From CAWCKS01 sp963763485 (GTDB lineage: Bacteria > Pseudomonadota > Alphaproteobacteria > Rhizobiales > Xanthobacteraceae): 64,000 nucleotides of DNA. Numbering within the stretch: the first letter of the stretch is position 1; each line of letters starts with the position of its first letter. Positions 45,344 through 53,561 of the stretch are shown here, piece after piece. Where the stretch lies: assembly GCA_963763485.1 (NCBI GenBank), contig CAVXOW010000007.1, positions 372,001 through 436,000 of the forward strand, read 5' to 3'. The notes below the pieces were generated by a model. That model saw only the letters and a list, made by a program, of their open reading frames with translations. It had not been told where the DNA came from and made no database searches. The translations under genes were made by a program, and so were the position numbers.

Positions 45344-45472
45344 TCACGCGGCGCGGTGCGCGGTGGAACTGTGATGCGCATCGGCATACTGCGCGTTGTA
45401 TCTGCCGACGCCGATCATGAAGGTGGCGAGTGCAAGCGCGGCGATGACGATCAGGGCTTTGGTGACTTTCAT
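45344..45472 (-). CDS. Tiny membrane protein (42 aa)
   Basis: MKVTKALIVIAALALATFMI starts a 42-residue protein with one membrane helix and a His-rich short tail ('YADAHHSSTAHRAA'). AGGAGA lies six bases upstream of the ATG at 45,472. It reads opposite to the cyanovirin-type gene and converges on it. Function unknown. Confidence 0.65.
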   Translation of the reverse strand: MKVTKALIVIAALALATFMIGVGRYNAQYADAHHSSTAHRAA

Positions 45473-45599
45473 AGCGGTCTCCTGTGACAGAAACTCTATG
45501 ATGGCGGTGCGGCCTTCGGCGTGACCGGGATCACTGAGCCGCCGGAGACGTCGAAACGGTTCCCGGGATTGGATTCCGCCAAAAAGATTATGCCCAGCG

Positions 45600-45674
45600 G
45601 GGCATGATCCGGAAAGGCCTGCCCTCGGGCTTGACCCGATGGGTGGGTACCGGTTTTCCGAAAAGGTCATGCCC
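45600..45674. repeat. REP-like palindrome (GGTACCGGTTTTCCG family), copy 2
   Basis: GGGCATGATCCGGAAA (45,600-45,615) pairs with TTTTCCGAAAAGGTCATGCCC (ending 45,674). The core GTGGGTACCGGTTTTCCG is identical to that at 11,549-11,565. A 20-base insert compared with copy 1 lies in the loop side. Confidence 0.75.
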
Positions 45675-45692
45675 GGCTTAACGGCCGGGCAT
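45669..45692 (-). terminator. Likely rpoH terminator
   Basis: ATGCCCGGC (45,669-45,677) pairs perfectly with GCCGGGCAT (45,684-45,692) around a six-base loop. Read leftward, the direction of rpoH, it is followed by GACCTTTTCGG. It shares its first bases with the neighbouring REP-like palindrome. Confidence 0.55.
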
Positions 45693-45718
45693 TAGTCAAC
45701 TTCGACAGAACAACGCGA

Positions 45719-46630
45719 TCAGACGTGCGCGGGTTCCCGCAGCTTCGCAGCCGCGGCGTCCTGGCGGGCGATCTCGCTCTTGACCGCGGCCTGCACCTTC
45801 TCAAAGGCGCGGACCTCGATCTGGCGGACGCGCTCGCGCGACACGCCGAACTCGGCGGCAAGATCTTCCAGCGTCATCGGATCCTCTGCGAGGCGACGCG
45901 CCTCGAAGATGCGCCGTTCACGCGGGTTGAGCACGCTCATCGCGCCGGTCAGGGCCTCGTGGCGATGATCGTACTCTTCGCCCTCGGCCATGCGGGTTTC
46001 CTGGTTCGGCGTGGTGTCGACGAGCCAGTCCTGCCATTCGCCGGGATCGCCGTCATCGCGGATCGGGGAGTTCAGCGAGGCGTCGCCGCCGAGCCGGCGG
46101 TTCATCTCGATGACGTCCTGCTCGGTGACACCGAGCCGCTTGGCGATGATCTTCACCTGATCCGGGCGCATGTCGCCTTCGTCGAGTGCCGAGATCTTGC
46201 TCTTCGCCTTGCGCAGGTTGAAGAACAGCTTCTTCTGGTTCGCGGTGGTTCCCATTTTCACGAGCGACCACGAGCGCAGGATGTATTCTTGAATCGAGGC
46301 CTTGATCCACCACATGGCGTAGGTGGCAAGCCGAAAACCCTTCTCGGGTTCGAAGCGCTTCACCGCCTGCATCAGGCCGACGTTGCCTTCGGAAACAACC
46401 TCGGAGATCGGCAGGCCATAGCCGCGATAGCCCATCGCGATCTTGGCGACGAGGCGAAGGTGGCTGGTGACGAGTTTGTGAGCCGCGTCCCGATCGTCAT
46501 GCTCACGCCAGCGCTTGGCGAGCATGTACTCTTCTTGCGGTTCCAGCATCGGGAACTTGCGGATTTCGGAAAGGTACCGGGCGAGACCGGATTCGGCGGT
46601 CAGGACCGGCAGGGCAGCAGTGCGGGCCAT
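45719..46630 (-). CDS. rpoH: RNA polymerase sigma-32 factor
   Basis: The 303-residue protein has sigma region 2 ('LVTSHLRLVAKIAMGYRGYGLP', 'GNVGLMQAVKRFEPEKGFRLATYAMWWIKASIQEYILRSW'). The RpoH-specific box follows as 'QKKLFFNLRKAK', then region 4 with the helix-turn-helix 'TLEDLAAEFGVSRERVRQIEVRAFEKVQ'. It directs transcription of heat-shock genes. The rluD-type gene lies directly upstream on the same strand, a common arrangement in this class. A possible sigma-32 promoter and an inverted repeat lie in the 229-base leader. Which of the several rhizobial rpoH paralogues this is cannot be said. Confidence 0.95.
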   Translation of the reverse strand: MARTAALPVLTAESGLARYLSEIRKFPMLEPQEEYMLAKRWREHDDRDAAHKLVTSHLRLVAKIAMGYRGYGLPISEVVSEGNVGLMQAVKRFEPEKGFRLATYAMWWIKASIQEYILRSWSLVKMGTTANQKKLFFNLRKAKSKISALDEGDMRPDQVKIIAKRLGVTEQDVIEMNRRLGGDASLNSPIRDDGDPGEWQDWLVDTTPNQETRMAEGEEYDHRHEALTGAMSVLNPRERRIFEARRLAEDPMTLEDLAAEFGVSRERVRQIEVRAFEKVQAAVKSEIARQDAAAAKLREPAHV

Positions 46631-46789
46631 TTAAGAGCCCTCCAATAGTTCAGGTCCCCGATAGCGGCGGACCAGGCAGCGCTTGGCTTTGTCAAAGCCC
46701 AAGTCGCTGCGAAGTTTCGTGCGCTGGGACATCTCCAACGCAAGTGCAGCATACACGAAAGAATATGTCTTGGGGAAGGATTCGATGCC

Positions 46790-46841
46790 GTCACGTTGCC
46801 GTGACGCCGATTAAAGTATTGTAATATTGAAGCTTTTCAAG
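46790..46841 (-). promoter_or_regulatory. Possible sigma-32-type promoter and inverted repeat upstream of rpoH
   Basis: Reading leftward, CTTGAAA (46,841-46,835) is followed after 18 bases by CTTTAAT (46,816-46,810), resembling the alphaproteobacterial heat-shock pattern CTTG-N17/18-CYTATNT. GTCACG-TTGC-CGTGAC (46,790-46,805) lies where the transcript would begin. This would suggest self-activation of rpoH; the -10 match is partial. Confidence 0.3.
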
Positions 46842-46859
46842 ACCCCCTGCGACATCCGG

Positions 46860-47863
46860 TCACCTATGTTGACCCTTCAGAGCTGCCCGCAGCCGGGCCA
46901 GATCCTCGGGCCAATCGGTCTCGAATTCGAGGATTTCCCCGGTTTCGGGGTGTTCCAGGACCAGGCGGTAGGCGTGCAGGGCCTGCCGGCCGAATTCGGG
47001 CGAGCTCGGCCTGGGCGGCCTCGGACAGCTGGCTCGCCTTGGTCTTGAAGCCGGCGCCGTAGGTCGCGTCGCCGAGCAGCGGGTGGCCGATGTGGCTCAT
47101 GTGGACGCGGATCTGGTGGGTGCGGCCGGTCTCCAATTCGAGCGCAAGGCTCGACGCCACCGGCTTGCCGTCGCGGCCCGCAAAGGTCTCGAGCCGGCGC
47201 CAGTGCGTGAGCGCGACGCGGCCTTGCGTACGCACCGCCATCTTCTCGCGCGCGGTGGCGTGGCGGCCGATCGGCTGGTCCACCGTTCCTGACGGCATCG
47301 TCGGCGCGCCCCAGCAGATCGCGAGATAGCCGCGGCGCAGCGCGCCGGTGCGGCCGTGATCGGCAAACTGCTTTGTGAGCGACTGATGCGCGCGGTCGGT
47401 CTTCGCCACGACGAGCAGGCCGGACGTGTCCTTGTCGAGCCGATGCACGATGCCGGGCCGCCTGACGCCGCCGATGCCCGACAGGCTCGCGCCGCAATGG
47501 GCGATCAGCGCATTCACCAATGTGCCGCTGTCGTGGCCCGCGGCAGGATGCACCACGAGCCCGGGCGGCTTGTTGATGACGATGATGGCGTCGTCCTCGT
47601 AGACGACGTCGAGCGGGATGTTCTCGCCAGCGGGTTCCGCCGGCTGCGGCGGCGGCACGCCGACGGTGATGGTGTCGCCGGCGCCGACATGGAACGCCGG
47701 ATCGGTGATCGCGCTATCAGCCGACGCGCACCTGGCCGTCGAGGATCAGCGCCTTCAGCCGCGAGCGCGACAGCTCCGGAATCTTCCTTGCCAGCACGCG
47801 GTCGAGCCGCTCGCCGGCGTCTTCCGCGGCGATCTCGATGTGAACGGTCCGGCCGTCGGTCAT
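46860..47863 (-). pseudogene. RluA/RluD-family 23S rRNA pseudouridine synthase, two frameshifts
   Basis: MTDGRTVHIEIAAEDAGERL starts an S4-like N-terminal domain ('SRSRLKALILDGQVRVG'). The frame stops at 47,717; one extra base there shifts to the frame carrying 'VVYEDDAIIVINKPPGLVVHPAAG' and the catalytic-Asp motif 'GIVHRLDKDTSGLLVVAKT'. A second extra base near 46,995-47,000 shifts again, to 'FGRQALHAYRLVLEHPETGEI' and the end at 46,860. All motifs of the enzyme, which modifies helix 69 of 23S rRNA, are intact across the joins, so sequence errors are likely. It precedes rpoH. Confidence 0.88.
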
Positions 47864-47919
47864 CGCTTCACTCCGTTGCGCGGCTGTGATACGCGATCGC
47901 GACGAAACAGGAAATTTGC

Positions 47920-49254
47920 ATGACAAGACGCAAATTCTTTTTGGGCGCCGCCGCGGCGGCGCTCGCGCCATATTCGGCTTTCGCTGCCGCGCCGGATCTT
48001 CGCACCATCGCGCGCGACGGCTATCTCTACGTGCTGCCGCTGCTCGAGATGGCGGCGACGCGGGCGCGGCTGCTCGCCAACGGCGCGTCGCAGAACACGA
48101 TCTATTCCCGCCGCAACCTGGCCGACGCGTCGAGCCGCGCGGTGACCTCGCCGAACAACGACACGCTGTATTCGGTCGCCTGGCTCGACCTCACCGCGGG
48201 TCCGGTCACCGCCATTTTGCCCGACGTCGGCCAGCGCTATGTCTCGCTGCAGCTGATGGACATGTACACCAACAATTTCGCGGTGCTCGGCACGCGCACC
48301 ACCGGCTCCGCGGCCGCGAAATTCACCATCGTCGGTCCGAACGATGCGATCGCCGCATCCGACCGCAACGTGCTGCGCGCGCCGACGCCGCATGTCTGGG
48401 CGCTCGCCCGCGTGCTGGTCGACGGGCCCGATGATCTCGACGCCGCGCGCGCGGTGCAAGCCGGCATCTTGATCGAGGGGTCGAAGGTCGCGGGCAGGCC
48501 GCTGCCTTCGACCGCCGCCGCGGTGGCGCAGGACGCCAAGTGGCAGGACGTGTTTGCCGAGGCCAACCGGCTGCTCGCCGAGGAACGTCCGCCGGTCACC
48601 GATCTTGCGATGCTCCAGCGCATCGCGCCGCTCGGCGTCGGCCCCGATGCCACGTTCAATCCCGACGCTTTCTCCGATGCCGACCGCGAGGCGATCGCCG
48701 CCGGCGTCGCCGACGCGCGCGCGCTGGTGATCGACCCGCGCAACCGCGGCCAGGCGGTGCAGGGCTGGTACTATCCCGGCCCGACGCTCGGCATCTGGGG
48801 CCAGGATTACGGCGCGCGCGCCGTGGTCGCACGCACCGGCCTTGCCGCGCTGCCGCGCGACGAGGCGATGTACATGCGCCCGGAAGGCACCGACGGCAAC
48901 GCGCTCTACGATGGCCGCAAGATGTGGCGGATTCATTTTGCTCCGGGTCAGCTGCCGCCGGTCAGCGGTTTCTGGTCGCTCACCATGTACGAGCGGACTG
49001 CGGACGGCCAGTCGTTTTTCACCGAGAACGCCTTGAAGCGTTACGCCATCGGCAACCGCACGCCGGGGCTGAAGACCAACGACGACGGCACGCTCGACAT
49101 CTGGATCGGCCACGACGATCCGGGCGCCGAGCGGCAGGCCAACTGGCTGCCGGCGCCGGCAGGATCCTTCACGATGACGCTGCGGGCCTACCTGCCGGCA
49201 CGCAGCCTGCTCAATGGCGACTACAAGCTGCCGCCGATGACGCCGGCCGGTTGA
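47920..49254 (+). CDS. Secreted DUF1254/DUF1214 protein
   Basis: The 444-residue protein begins MTRRKFFLGAAAAALAPYSA, with a twin-Arg that may make it a Tat substrate. The DUF1254 part contains 'TSPNNDTLYSVAWLDLTAGPV' and 'RYVSLQLMDMYTNNFAVLGTR'; the DUF1214 part contains 'NALYDGRKMWRIHF', 'PPVSGFWSLTMYE' and 'AERQANWLPAPAGSFTMTLRAYLP'. The family is exported and of unknown function. It is divergent from the rluD-type gene, 57 bases away. Confidence 0.88.
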   Translation: MTRRKFFLGAAAAALAPYSAFAAAPDLRTIARDGYLYVLPLLEMAATRARLLANGASQNTIYSRRNLADASSRAVTSPNNDTLYSVAWLDLTAGPVTAILPDVGQRYVSLQLMDMYTNNFAVLGTRTTGSAAAKFTIVGPNDAIAASDRNVLRAPTPHVWALARVLVDGPDDLDAARAVQAGILIEGSKVAGRPLPSTAAAVAQDAKWQDVFAEANRLLAEERPPVTDLAMLQRIAPLGVGPDATFNPDAFSDADREAIAAGVADARALVIDPRNRGQAVQGWYYPGPTLGIWGQDYGARAVVARTGLAALPRDEAMYMRPEGTDGNALYDGRKMWRIHFAPGQLPPVSGFWSLTMYERTADGQSFFTENALKRYAIGNRTPGLKTNDDGTLDIWIGHDDPGAERQANWLPAPAGSFTMTLRAYLPARSLLNGDYKLPPMTPAG

Positions 49255-49354
49255 TTTACCCTGCGCCGAGAGTGGCCATGCGAAGGCTTGCCTTCGCATG
49301 CGGCTTCGTGGGACTGATGCCGCATGCGGCTGCCATGCAGACGCCGAGAGCAAA

Positions 49355-49705
49355 ATGACCGACAAAGTCACCGATCCCGCCAACGCCGAAATGAGCCCGG
49401 AACAGGCCGCGCTGCTGGCAAGGCGCGTTCGGCTGATGATGGTGATCGCCGGATTGACCACCGCGATCGGCATGGCCGCGATCCTGATCACGATCGGCTA
49501 CCGGCTCTATCGCGGCGAGGGTTCTTCGACGCCGGTCAGCGAGATCACCGCCACGCTGCCGAAGGGCGCGCGCATCACCTCGACCGCGGTCTCGGCCGAT
49601 CGCGTCGTGGTCACCGTCGAGACCCCGGCCGGCCTCGAGATCCGCACCTTTGATGCGCGCACGCTGAAGCTGACGGGACGGCTTCGGTTTGCGACGGAGC
49701 CGTGA
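49355..49705 (+). CDS. Small membrane protein (DUF6476-like, tentative)
   Basis: 116 residues starting MTDKVTDPANAEMSPEQAALL, one membrane helix at about 27-50 ('RLMMVIAGLTTAIGMAAILITIGYRLYRG'), then a small beta-rich domain with 'LPKGARITSTAVSADRVVVTVETPAGLEIRTFDARTLKLTGRL'. The layout resembles DUF6476 proteins found near rluD in this class; I am not sure of the family. The ATG at 49,355 is chosen because it opens the acidic lead before the helix. Confidence 0.65.
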   Translation: MTDKVTDPANAEMSPEQAALLARRVRLMMVIAGLTTAIGMAAILITIGYRLYRGEGSSTPVSEITATLPKGARITSTAVSADRVVVTVETPAGLEIRTFDARTLKLTGRLRFATEP

Positions 49706-49856
49706 GGGACGCTGCGCTCCGGCCCGTCAACGCCACGGTGTCATGAGCGCGGGCTCGTCCCGACCATCGTCGCTTAGGATCGCGTGGCAGCGGCCTGATC
49801 GCGGTCATCGGGACAAGCGCGCTGACTCGAACGGCTATGTCGAGCGATGCAGGACT

Positions 49857-51098
49857 TCACCCCGCCTGCTGGATGATCTTTTCCTTCGCCAGCTCCGCCA
49901 GCTTCGTATCGCCGTAGCCGAGCTTCTTCTTGAGCACGTCGTTGGTGTTCTGGCCGAGCAGCGGCGGCGCGCGGTAGTCGGTGATCGGCGTCTCGGAAAA
50001 CGTCAGCGCGTTGCGGATCAGCGAGAGGTCGTCGCGCAAGGGATGCTTGACCTTCACCTCCATGCCGCGGAGCTTGACCTGCTCGTCGTCGAACACCTGC
50101 TTGAAGTCGTTGATCGGGCCGGCCGGCACGCCGACCCGCTCGAGCTCGTCGAGCCAGTATTTTGCCGGTTTGGTGATGAACAGGTCTTCCAGGATCTTCA
50201 TCAGCTCGTTGCGGTGCACGACGCGGTCGTTGTTCTTCACGAAGCGCGGGTCCTTGGCGAGCTCGGGATGGCCGAGCACGCCGCAGCATTTCTCGAACTG
50301 CGAGTCGTTGCCGACCACCAGCATGATGTCCTGGTCGGCACAGGTGAAGACGCGCGCCGGCACGCCGCCATTGCCCGAGGTGCCGCGCCGCGGCGGCGTG
50401 TCGCCGTTGACGAGATAGATCTGCGCATAGTGCGTCAGCGAGGCGATCACGGTGTCGTTGAGGCAGACGTCGATGTGCTGGCCGGTGCCGCCATTGGCTT
50501 TGCGATGGAACAGCGCGGCGAGAATGCCGATCGAGGCGTTCATCCCGGTCATCACGTCGGCGATGCTGGGCCCGACCTTCATCGGTCCGGCGCCGGGCTC
50601 GCCGTCGGGGTGACCGGTGACGCTCATCAGGCCGCCGGCGGCCTGGAAGATTGCGTCATAGCCGGGGCGATAACGGTAAGGACCGGTCTGGCCGTAGCCG
50701 GTCACCGAACAGTAGATGATGCCGGGGTTGATCTTTTTGATCGACTGATAGTCGAGCCCGTAGCGCTTGAGGTCGTCGACCTTGAAGTTCTCCATCATGA
50801 TGTCGGCGGATTTCGCGAGCTCGCGAATGATTTCCTGCCCCGCAGGTTTGGCCAGATCGATCGCGACCGACTGCTTGTTGCGGTTGGCGCAAAGAAAAAA
50901 CGAATTGTTGTTGTTGGCCTTGCCGTCGGGGTCGACCAGGTAGGGTGGGCCGAAGATGCGCGCGTCGTCGCCGCCGCCGGGACGCTCGATCTTGATCACC
51001 TCGGCGCCGAGGTCGGCCAGCATCTGCGAGGACAGTGGGCCGGCCAGCACGCGCGTGAGATCGAGAACCTTGATGCCGGTCAAGGGCAGTGGCGACAT
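49857..51098 (-). CDS. CaiB/BaiF-family CoA transferase
   Basis: The 413-residue protein has the family start 'GIKVLDLTRVLAGPLSSQMLADLGAEVIKIERPGGGDDARIFGPPY', 'NKQSVAIDLAKPAGQEIIRELAKSADIMMENF', and 'YRPGYDAIFQAAGGLMSVTGHPDGEP', where the Asp is the catalytic nucleophile type. It moves CoA between carboxylic acids such as formyl/oxalyl or carnitine-type substrates; the pair is unknown. It is the last core gene before the tRNA and reads away from it. Confidence 0.92.
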   Translation of the reverse strand: MSPLPLTGIKVLDLTRVLAGPLSSQMLADLGAEVIKIERPGGGDDARIFGPPYLVDPDGKANNNNSFFLCANRNKQSVAIDLAKPAGQEIIRELAKSADIMMENFKVDDLKRYGLDYQSIKKINPGIIYCSVTGYGQTGPYRYRPGYDAIFQAAGGLMSVTGHPDGEPGAGPMKVGPSIADVMTGMNASIGILAALFHRKANGGTGQHIDVCLNDTVIASLTHYAQIYLVNGDTPPRRGTSGNGGVPARVFTCADQDIMLVVGNDSQFEKCCGVLGHPELAKDPRFVKNNDRVVHRNELMKILEDLFITKPAKYWLDELERVGVPAGPINDFKQVFDDEQVKLRGMEVKVKHPLRDDLSLIRNALTFSETPITDYRAPPLLGQNTNDVLKKKLGYGDTKLAELAKEKIIQQAG

Positions 51099-51333
51099 TG
51101 AGCGTTCCTCCGAATTTTTTCGTCCTTTGGCGCGGCGCCATTGGCGGTCCGCGCGATATCTTCGGATATACCAGTTTGCCCGGCTTTAGCGCTGCGTTCT
51201 GGTGCTGGCGACTTGACGCATGCGCAATGGTCTGACGTCCGGCTTTCGCCGGATTGGACGCATGTCAGGACCGGCCCTCCCGCTTGCGCCGCCCGCCCCG
51301 GAATGGCAAAAGGGGCCTTGGCTGATCGCCATT

Positions 51334-51408
51334 GCTCCCTTCGTCTAGCGGTTAGGACGCGGCCCTCTCAAGGCTGAAACACGGGTTCGATTCCCGTAGG
51401 GAGCGCCA
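51334..51408 (+). tRNA. tRNA-Glu (anticodon CTC)
   Basis: The acceptor arms GCTCCCT and AGGGAGC pair perfectly and are followed by G and an encoded CCA. The anticodon arm CGGCC-CTCTCAA-GGCTG gives anticodon CTC, and GGTTCGATTCC is the T arm. The accessory region starts directly after it, so its 3' end is a likely integration site. Confidence 0.95.
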
Positions 51409-51714
51409 GCAAACTCAGGCATTTAGGTAGCCATTAGCCGCGTTCGTTGAATAATGGTTGAATAAGACGCTGGTGAACAGCGGCGAACGCTTGGGGAATT
51501 TGCTGCCGACATTAGCAGAGTAGCCTCGGCGCAATGCCTCACTGTGGCTGGCGCATTCGTGAAAAATTTCCTCGTCGCCCTTGGTGTCCGGAAATATTCA
51601 AACCACCGCTGACCTGCGCTGACGTGCGCGAGCGCCCTCGGATGTTCGCATTGACGTTGCTTGTCGCACAAACAACTCTTGTCCTGTCGAGCTTTATGCG
51701 AATAGGAGGGCCTC
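51409..51714. other. Gene-poor junction after the tRNA
   Basis: About 300 bases of visibly lower GC content. A leftward frame covers 51,423-51,866 but shows no known motif and overlaps the HTH gene, so it is not called. No integrase is visible here. AGGAGG at 51,704 is the ribosome-binding site of the next gene. Confidence 0.45.
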
Positions 51715-52029
51715 GTGAGATACAATCGACGAGAGAAAACTGGCGGACAACAGTCACCAGTCAGTCTATCCGCTCCGAAAGCCGCAGAACCGAGCACGAT
51801 GCCATTCGCCCAGCGGCTCACCTGCACGATTGACGATGCATGCGAAGTGACTGGCTTGGGACGCACGAAGCTTTACGAGTTGATAGGAGTTGGGCGTATC
51901 GTCACGACAACGATCGGACGTCGGCGACTAGTAGTGGTGCGCTCACTTCTGGCGCTCCTTGACACAAACATGTCGAACCAATGGACGTGCGACTTAAGAG
52001 AGCAACCCGAGCGTGACCGAGAAGAGTGA
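51715..52029 (+). CDS. Excisionase-like helix-turn-helix protein
   Basis: The 104-residue protein starts with GTG (51,715) behind a perfect AGGAGG at ideal spacing. After a polar lead it contains 'CTIDDACEVTGLGRTKLYELIGVGRIVTTTIGRRRLVVVRSLLALLD'. This is the MerR-like winged-helix pattern of excisionases (TIDEAC..TGLGRTKLYELI..G.I...KIG.RRLV...SL..). Such proteins direct excision of integrated elements or regulate their genes. Its place beside a tRNA gene fits that role; the partner integrase is not in the window. Confidence 0.75.
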   Translation: MRYNRREKTGGQQSPVSLSAPKAAEPSTMPFAQRLTCTIDDACEVTGLGRTKLYELIGVGRIVTTTIGRRRLVVVRSLLALLDTNMSNQWTCDLREQPERDREE

Positions 52030-52044
52030 GGGCCGCCCGGTTGG

Positions 52045-52239
52045 TTGAAAACCCAAGGGGAATCCAGCCTGAGGGTGTATTTCTTACAACATGCCTCCCG
52101 CCCGGGGAGACGGGCCGGAGGCGCGATGCAAGTCACAAATGGCGGACGCGGCGTTCATGCGCGGGAGGTCAAAGGCATCGAGCGCCTCAAAAGCCTGCCG
52201 AAAGACGTCGGCGCACTCAATCGCATGCGGTCAGCTTGA
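52045..52239 (+). CDS. Short unrecognised frame, possibly a truncated gene
   Basis: 64 residues from a TTG: 'GGAMQVTNGGRGVHAREVKGIERLKSLPKDVGALNRM'. It follows the excisionase-like gene by 15 bases, but the ribosome-binding site is poor and the end looks abrupt. It may be the front of a longer protein cut by rearrangement. No function can be given. Confidence 0.25.
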   Translation: MKTQGESSLRVYFLQHASRPGRRAGGAMQVTNGGRGVHAREVKGIERLKSLPKDVGALNRMRSA

Positions 52240-52405
52240 TTGACGACACGAGATTTTAGTGCGCCGATCCTCGCGGACGTGATCGCGAGTTCGCCGATGA
52301 CGGCAATGATCCGGAAATGCCTTGTACTCAACACCGCCCGCGAAGGTGTGCGCTGTTCACCATCGAAGCTGTAGAATTTACTTCGCGGAAGAGGATTTAA
52401 GTGCC

Positions 52406-52421
52406 GTGCGGTATACCGCAC
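52406..52421. promoter_or_regulatory. Perfect 16-bp palindrome
   Basis: GTGCGGTATACCGCAC is its own reverse complement over 16 bases. It lies between the short frame at 52,045 and the 3' end of the ligase gene, in a region without a gene. It could be an operator or a recombination site. Confidence 0.4.
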
Positions 52422-52473
52422 AGCGTTATTCGATTCCTTCGGCAGCGATCGATTTGATTGCCGGGACCGAGTT

Positions 52474-53348
52474 TTACGCGAGGCCCTTGAACGAGCTTTG
52501 CCGAAGCAGGCCTTCCGAGGTGACGTCGTGGTATTCGACCTCGGCCAAATACCGCGCCTCGACCCATTTCGTCTTCGGCGCGCGAATTTCGTTCGTCAGT
52601 TTAGATTTCGCTGTGACAAGCGGATCAAGCTTGCGTCGGAGCTCCAGCGACGTCTTCTGAGTGAATCCCGTGCCGACCTTGCCAATGTAGACAAGCGTCT
52701 TGCCCTCACGCCGCGCGAGATGCAGTGCCGAGATGCCGCCGGTCTCGGCCGGAATGAAACCGACAATTGGAAAGCGCTCGATCCGGGCAACCTTGATCTT
52801 GAGCCAGGTCTCGCTCCGGCCCGAGCGATACGGCGCATCCGGCCGCTTCGAGATAATCCCTTCGAGGCCAAGCGCACTGACGCGCGCAAATATCTCAGCG
52901 CCATCCATCTCGAAATGCTCGCCATAAAAGACGGGTGACGCGAGCTTCGTTTCCTTGAATAGCATCTCGAGCACACGCTTGCGCTCGGTAAGTGGACTCC
53001 CCCGAAGATCAAAACCCTCAAGGAAAAGCAGGTCGAAGACGTAATACGACAGGCGGCTCTTGCGACCGCTCGCGAGGTCCGCCTGTAGCTCAGAGAAATT
53101 CGCCCGGTTGTCCTTGATGACGACGAGTTCGCCATCGAAGATCGCGCGCTCGACCGGAATATCGAAGGCGGATGCGATCGGGGTGAGGCGCTTCGTCCAG
53201 TCGAGGCCACTCCGCGTGAAGAGCGTGACGCGACCTTTCGTTAGATGCGCCTGGATGCGATAGCCGTCGAGCTGATCTCGTGGAGCCAACGCCCACGCGG
53301 GGGCGTGTCTCGAGAGGCCGCGAGTTGGGGCGGCACGAATCCCGGCAT
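52474..53348 (-). pseudogene. ATP-dependent DNA ligase (LigD ligase-domain type), frameshift at the catalytic lysine
   Basis: MPGFVPPQLAASRDTPPRGR begins the adenylation domain. At 53,272-53,273 the codon that should read AAG in 'HEIKLDGYRIQAHL' has lost a base, so the nucleotidyl-accepting Lys of the KXDG motif is destroyed and the frame shifts. The rest is intact in the other frame: 'IFDGELVVIKD' (motif III), 'LEGIISKRP' (motif IV), 'ETWLKIKV' (motif V) and the OB-fold end 'HDVTSEGLLRQSSFKGL'. Such ligases work in non-homologous end joining; no Ku gene is near. As it stands the enzyme cannot be made. Confidence 0.85.
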
Positions 53349-53358
53349 CTCGGAGGGC

Positions 53359-53496
53359 TTAGCGCCCTCGATCATTCGCGGGATGAAGCGAGTAGGCGGT
53401 CAGATCAAACTCCGCGAGCTGTGGCAGCTTGAAATCAAGCGCTCGCGTCCATGCGTTCTCGTCTGCAGGCAACTCTGGCAGCGCCAAGAGCTCCAT
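53359..53496 (-). CDS. Short unrecognised frame upstream of the ligase
   Basis: A 45-residue frame, MELLALPELPADENAWTRAL to 'LTAYSLHPANDRGR', ends 10 bases before the ligase start and could be translationally coupled to it. It may be a small gene or the 3' remnant of a larger one. No family recognised. Confidence 0.3.
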   Translation of the reverse strand: MELLALPELPADENAWTRALDFKLPQLAEFDLTAYSLHPANDRGR

Positions 53497-53561
53497 CGCG
53501 CGGGTGTATGCGTATGTCCGTTTCTACTTTTCTTTCGCTTTCGTTCTTACGAAATCGAGCG

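Noticed and set aside
47860..49491. A 543-codon leftward open frame opposite the DUF1254 gene
   Set aside because: It covers the DUF1254 gene in antisense and has no recognisable domain.
51423..51866. A leftward frame beside the tRNA that might be an integrase remnant
   Set aside because: No R-H-R-Y motifs or other integrase features could be seen, and it overlaps the well-supported excisionase-like gene.
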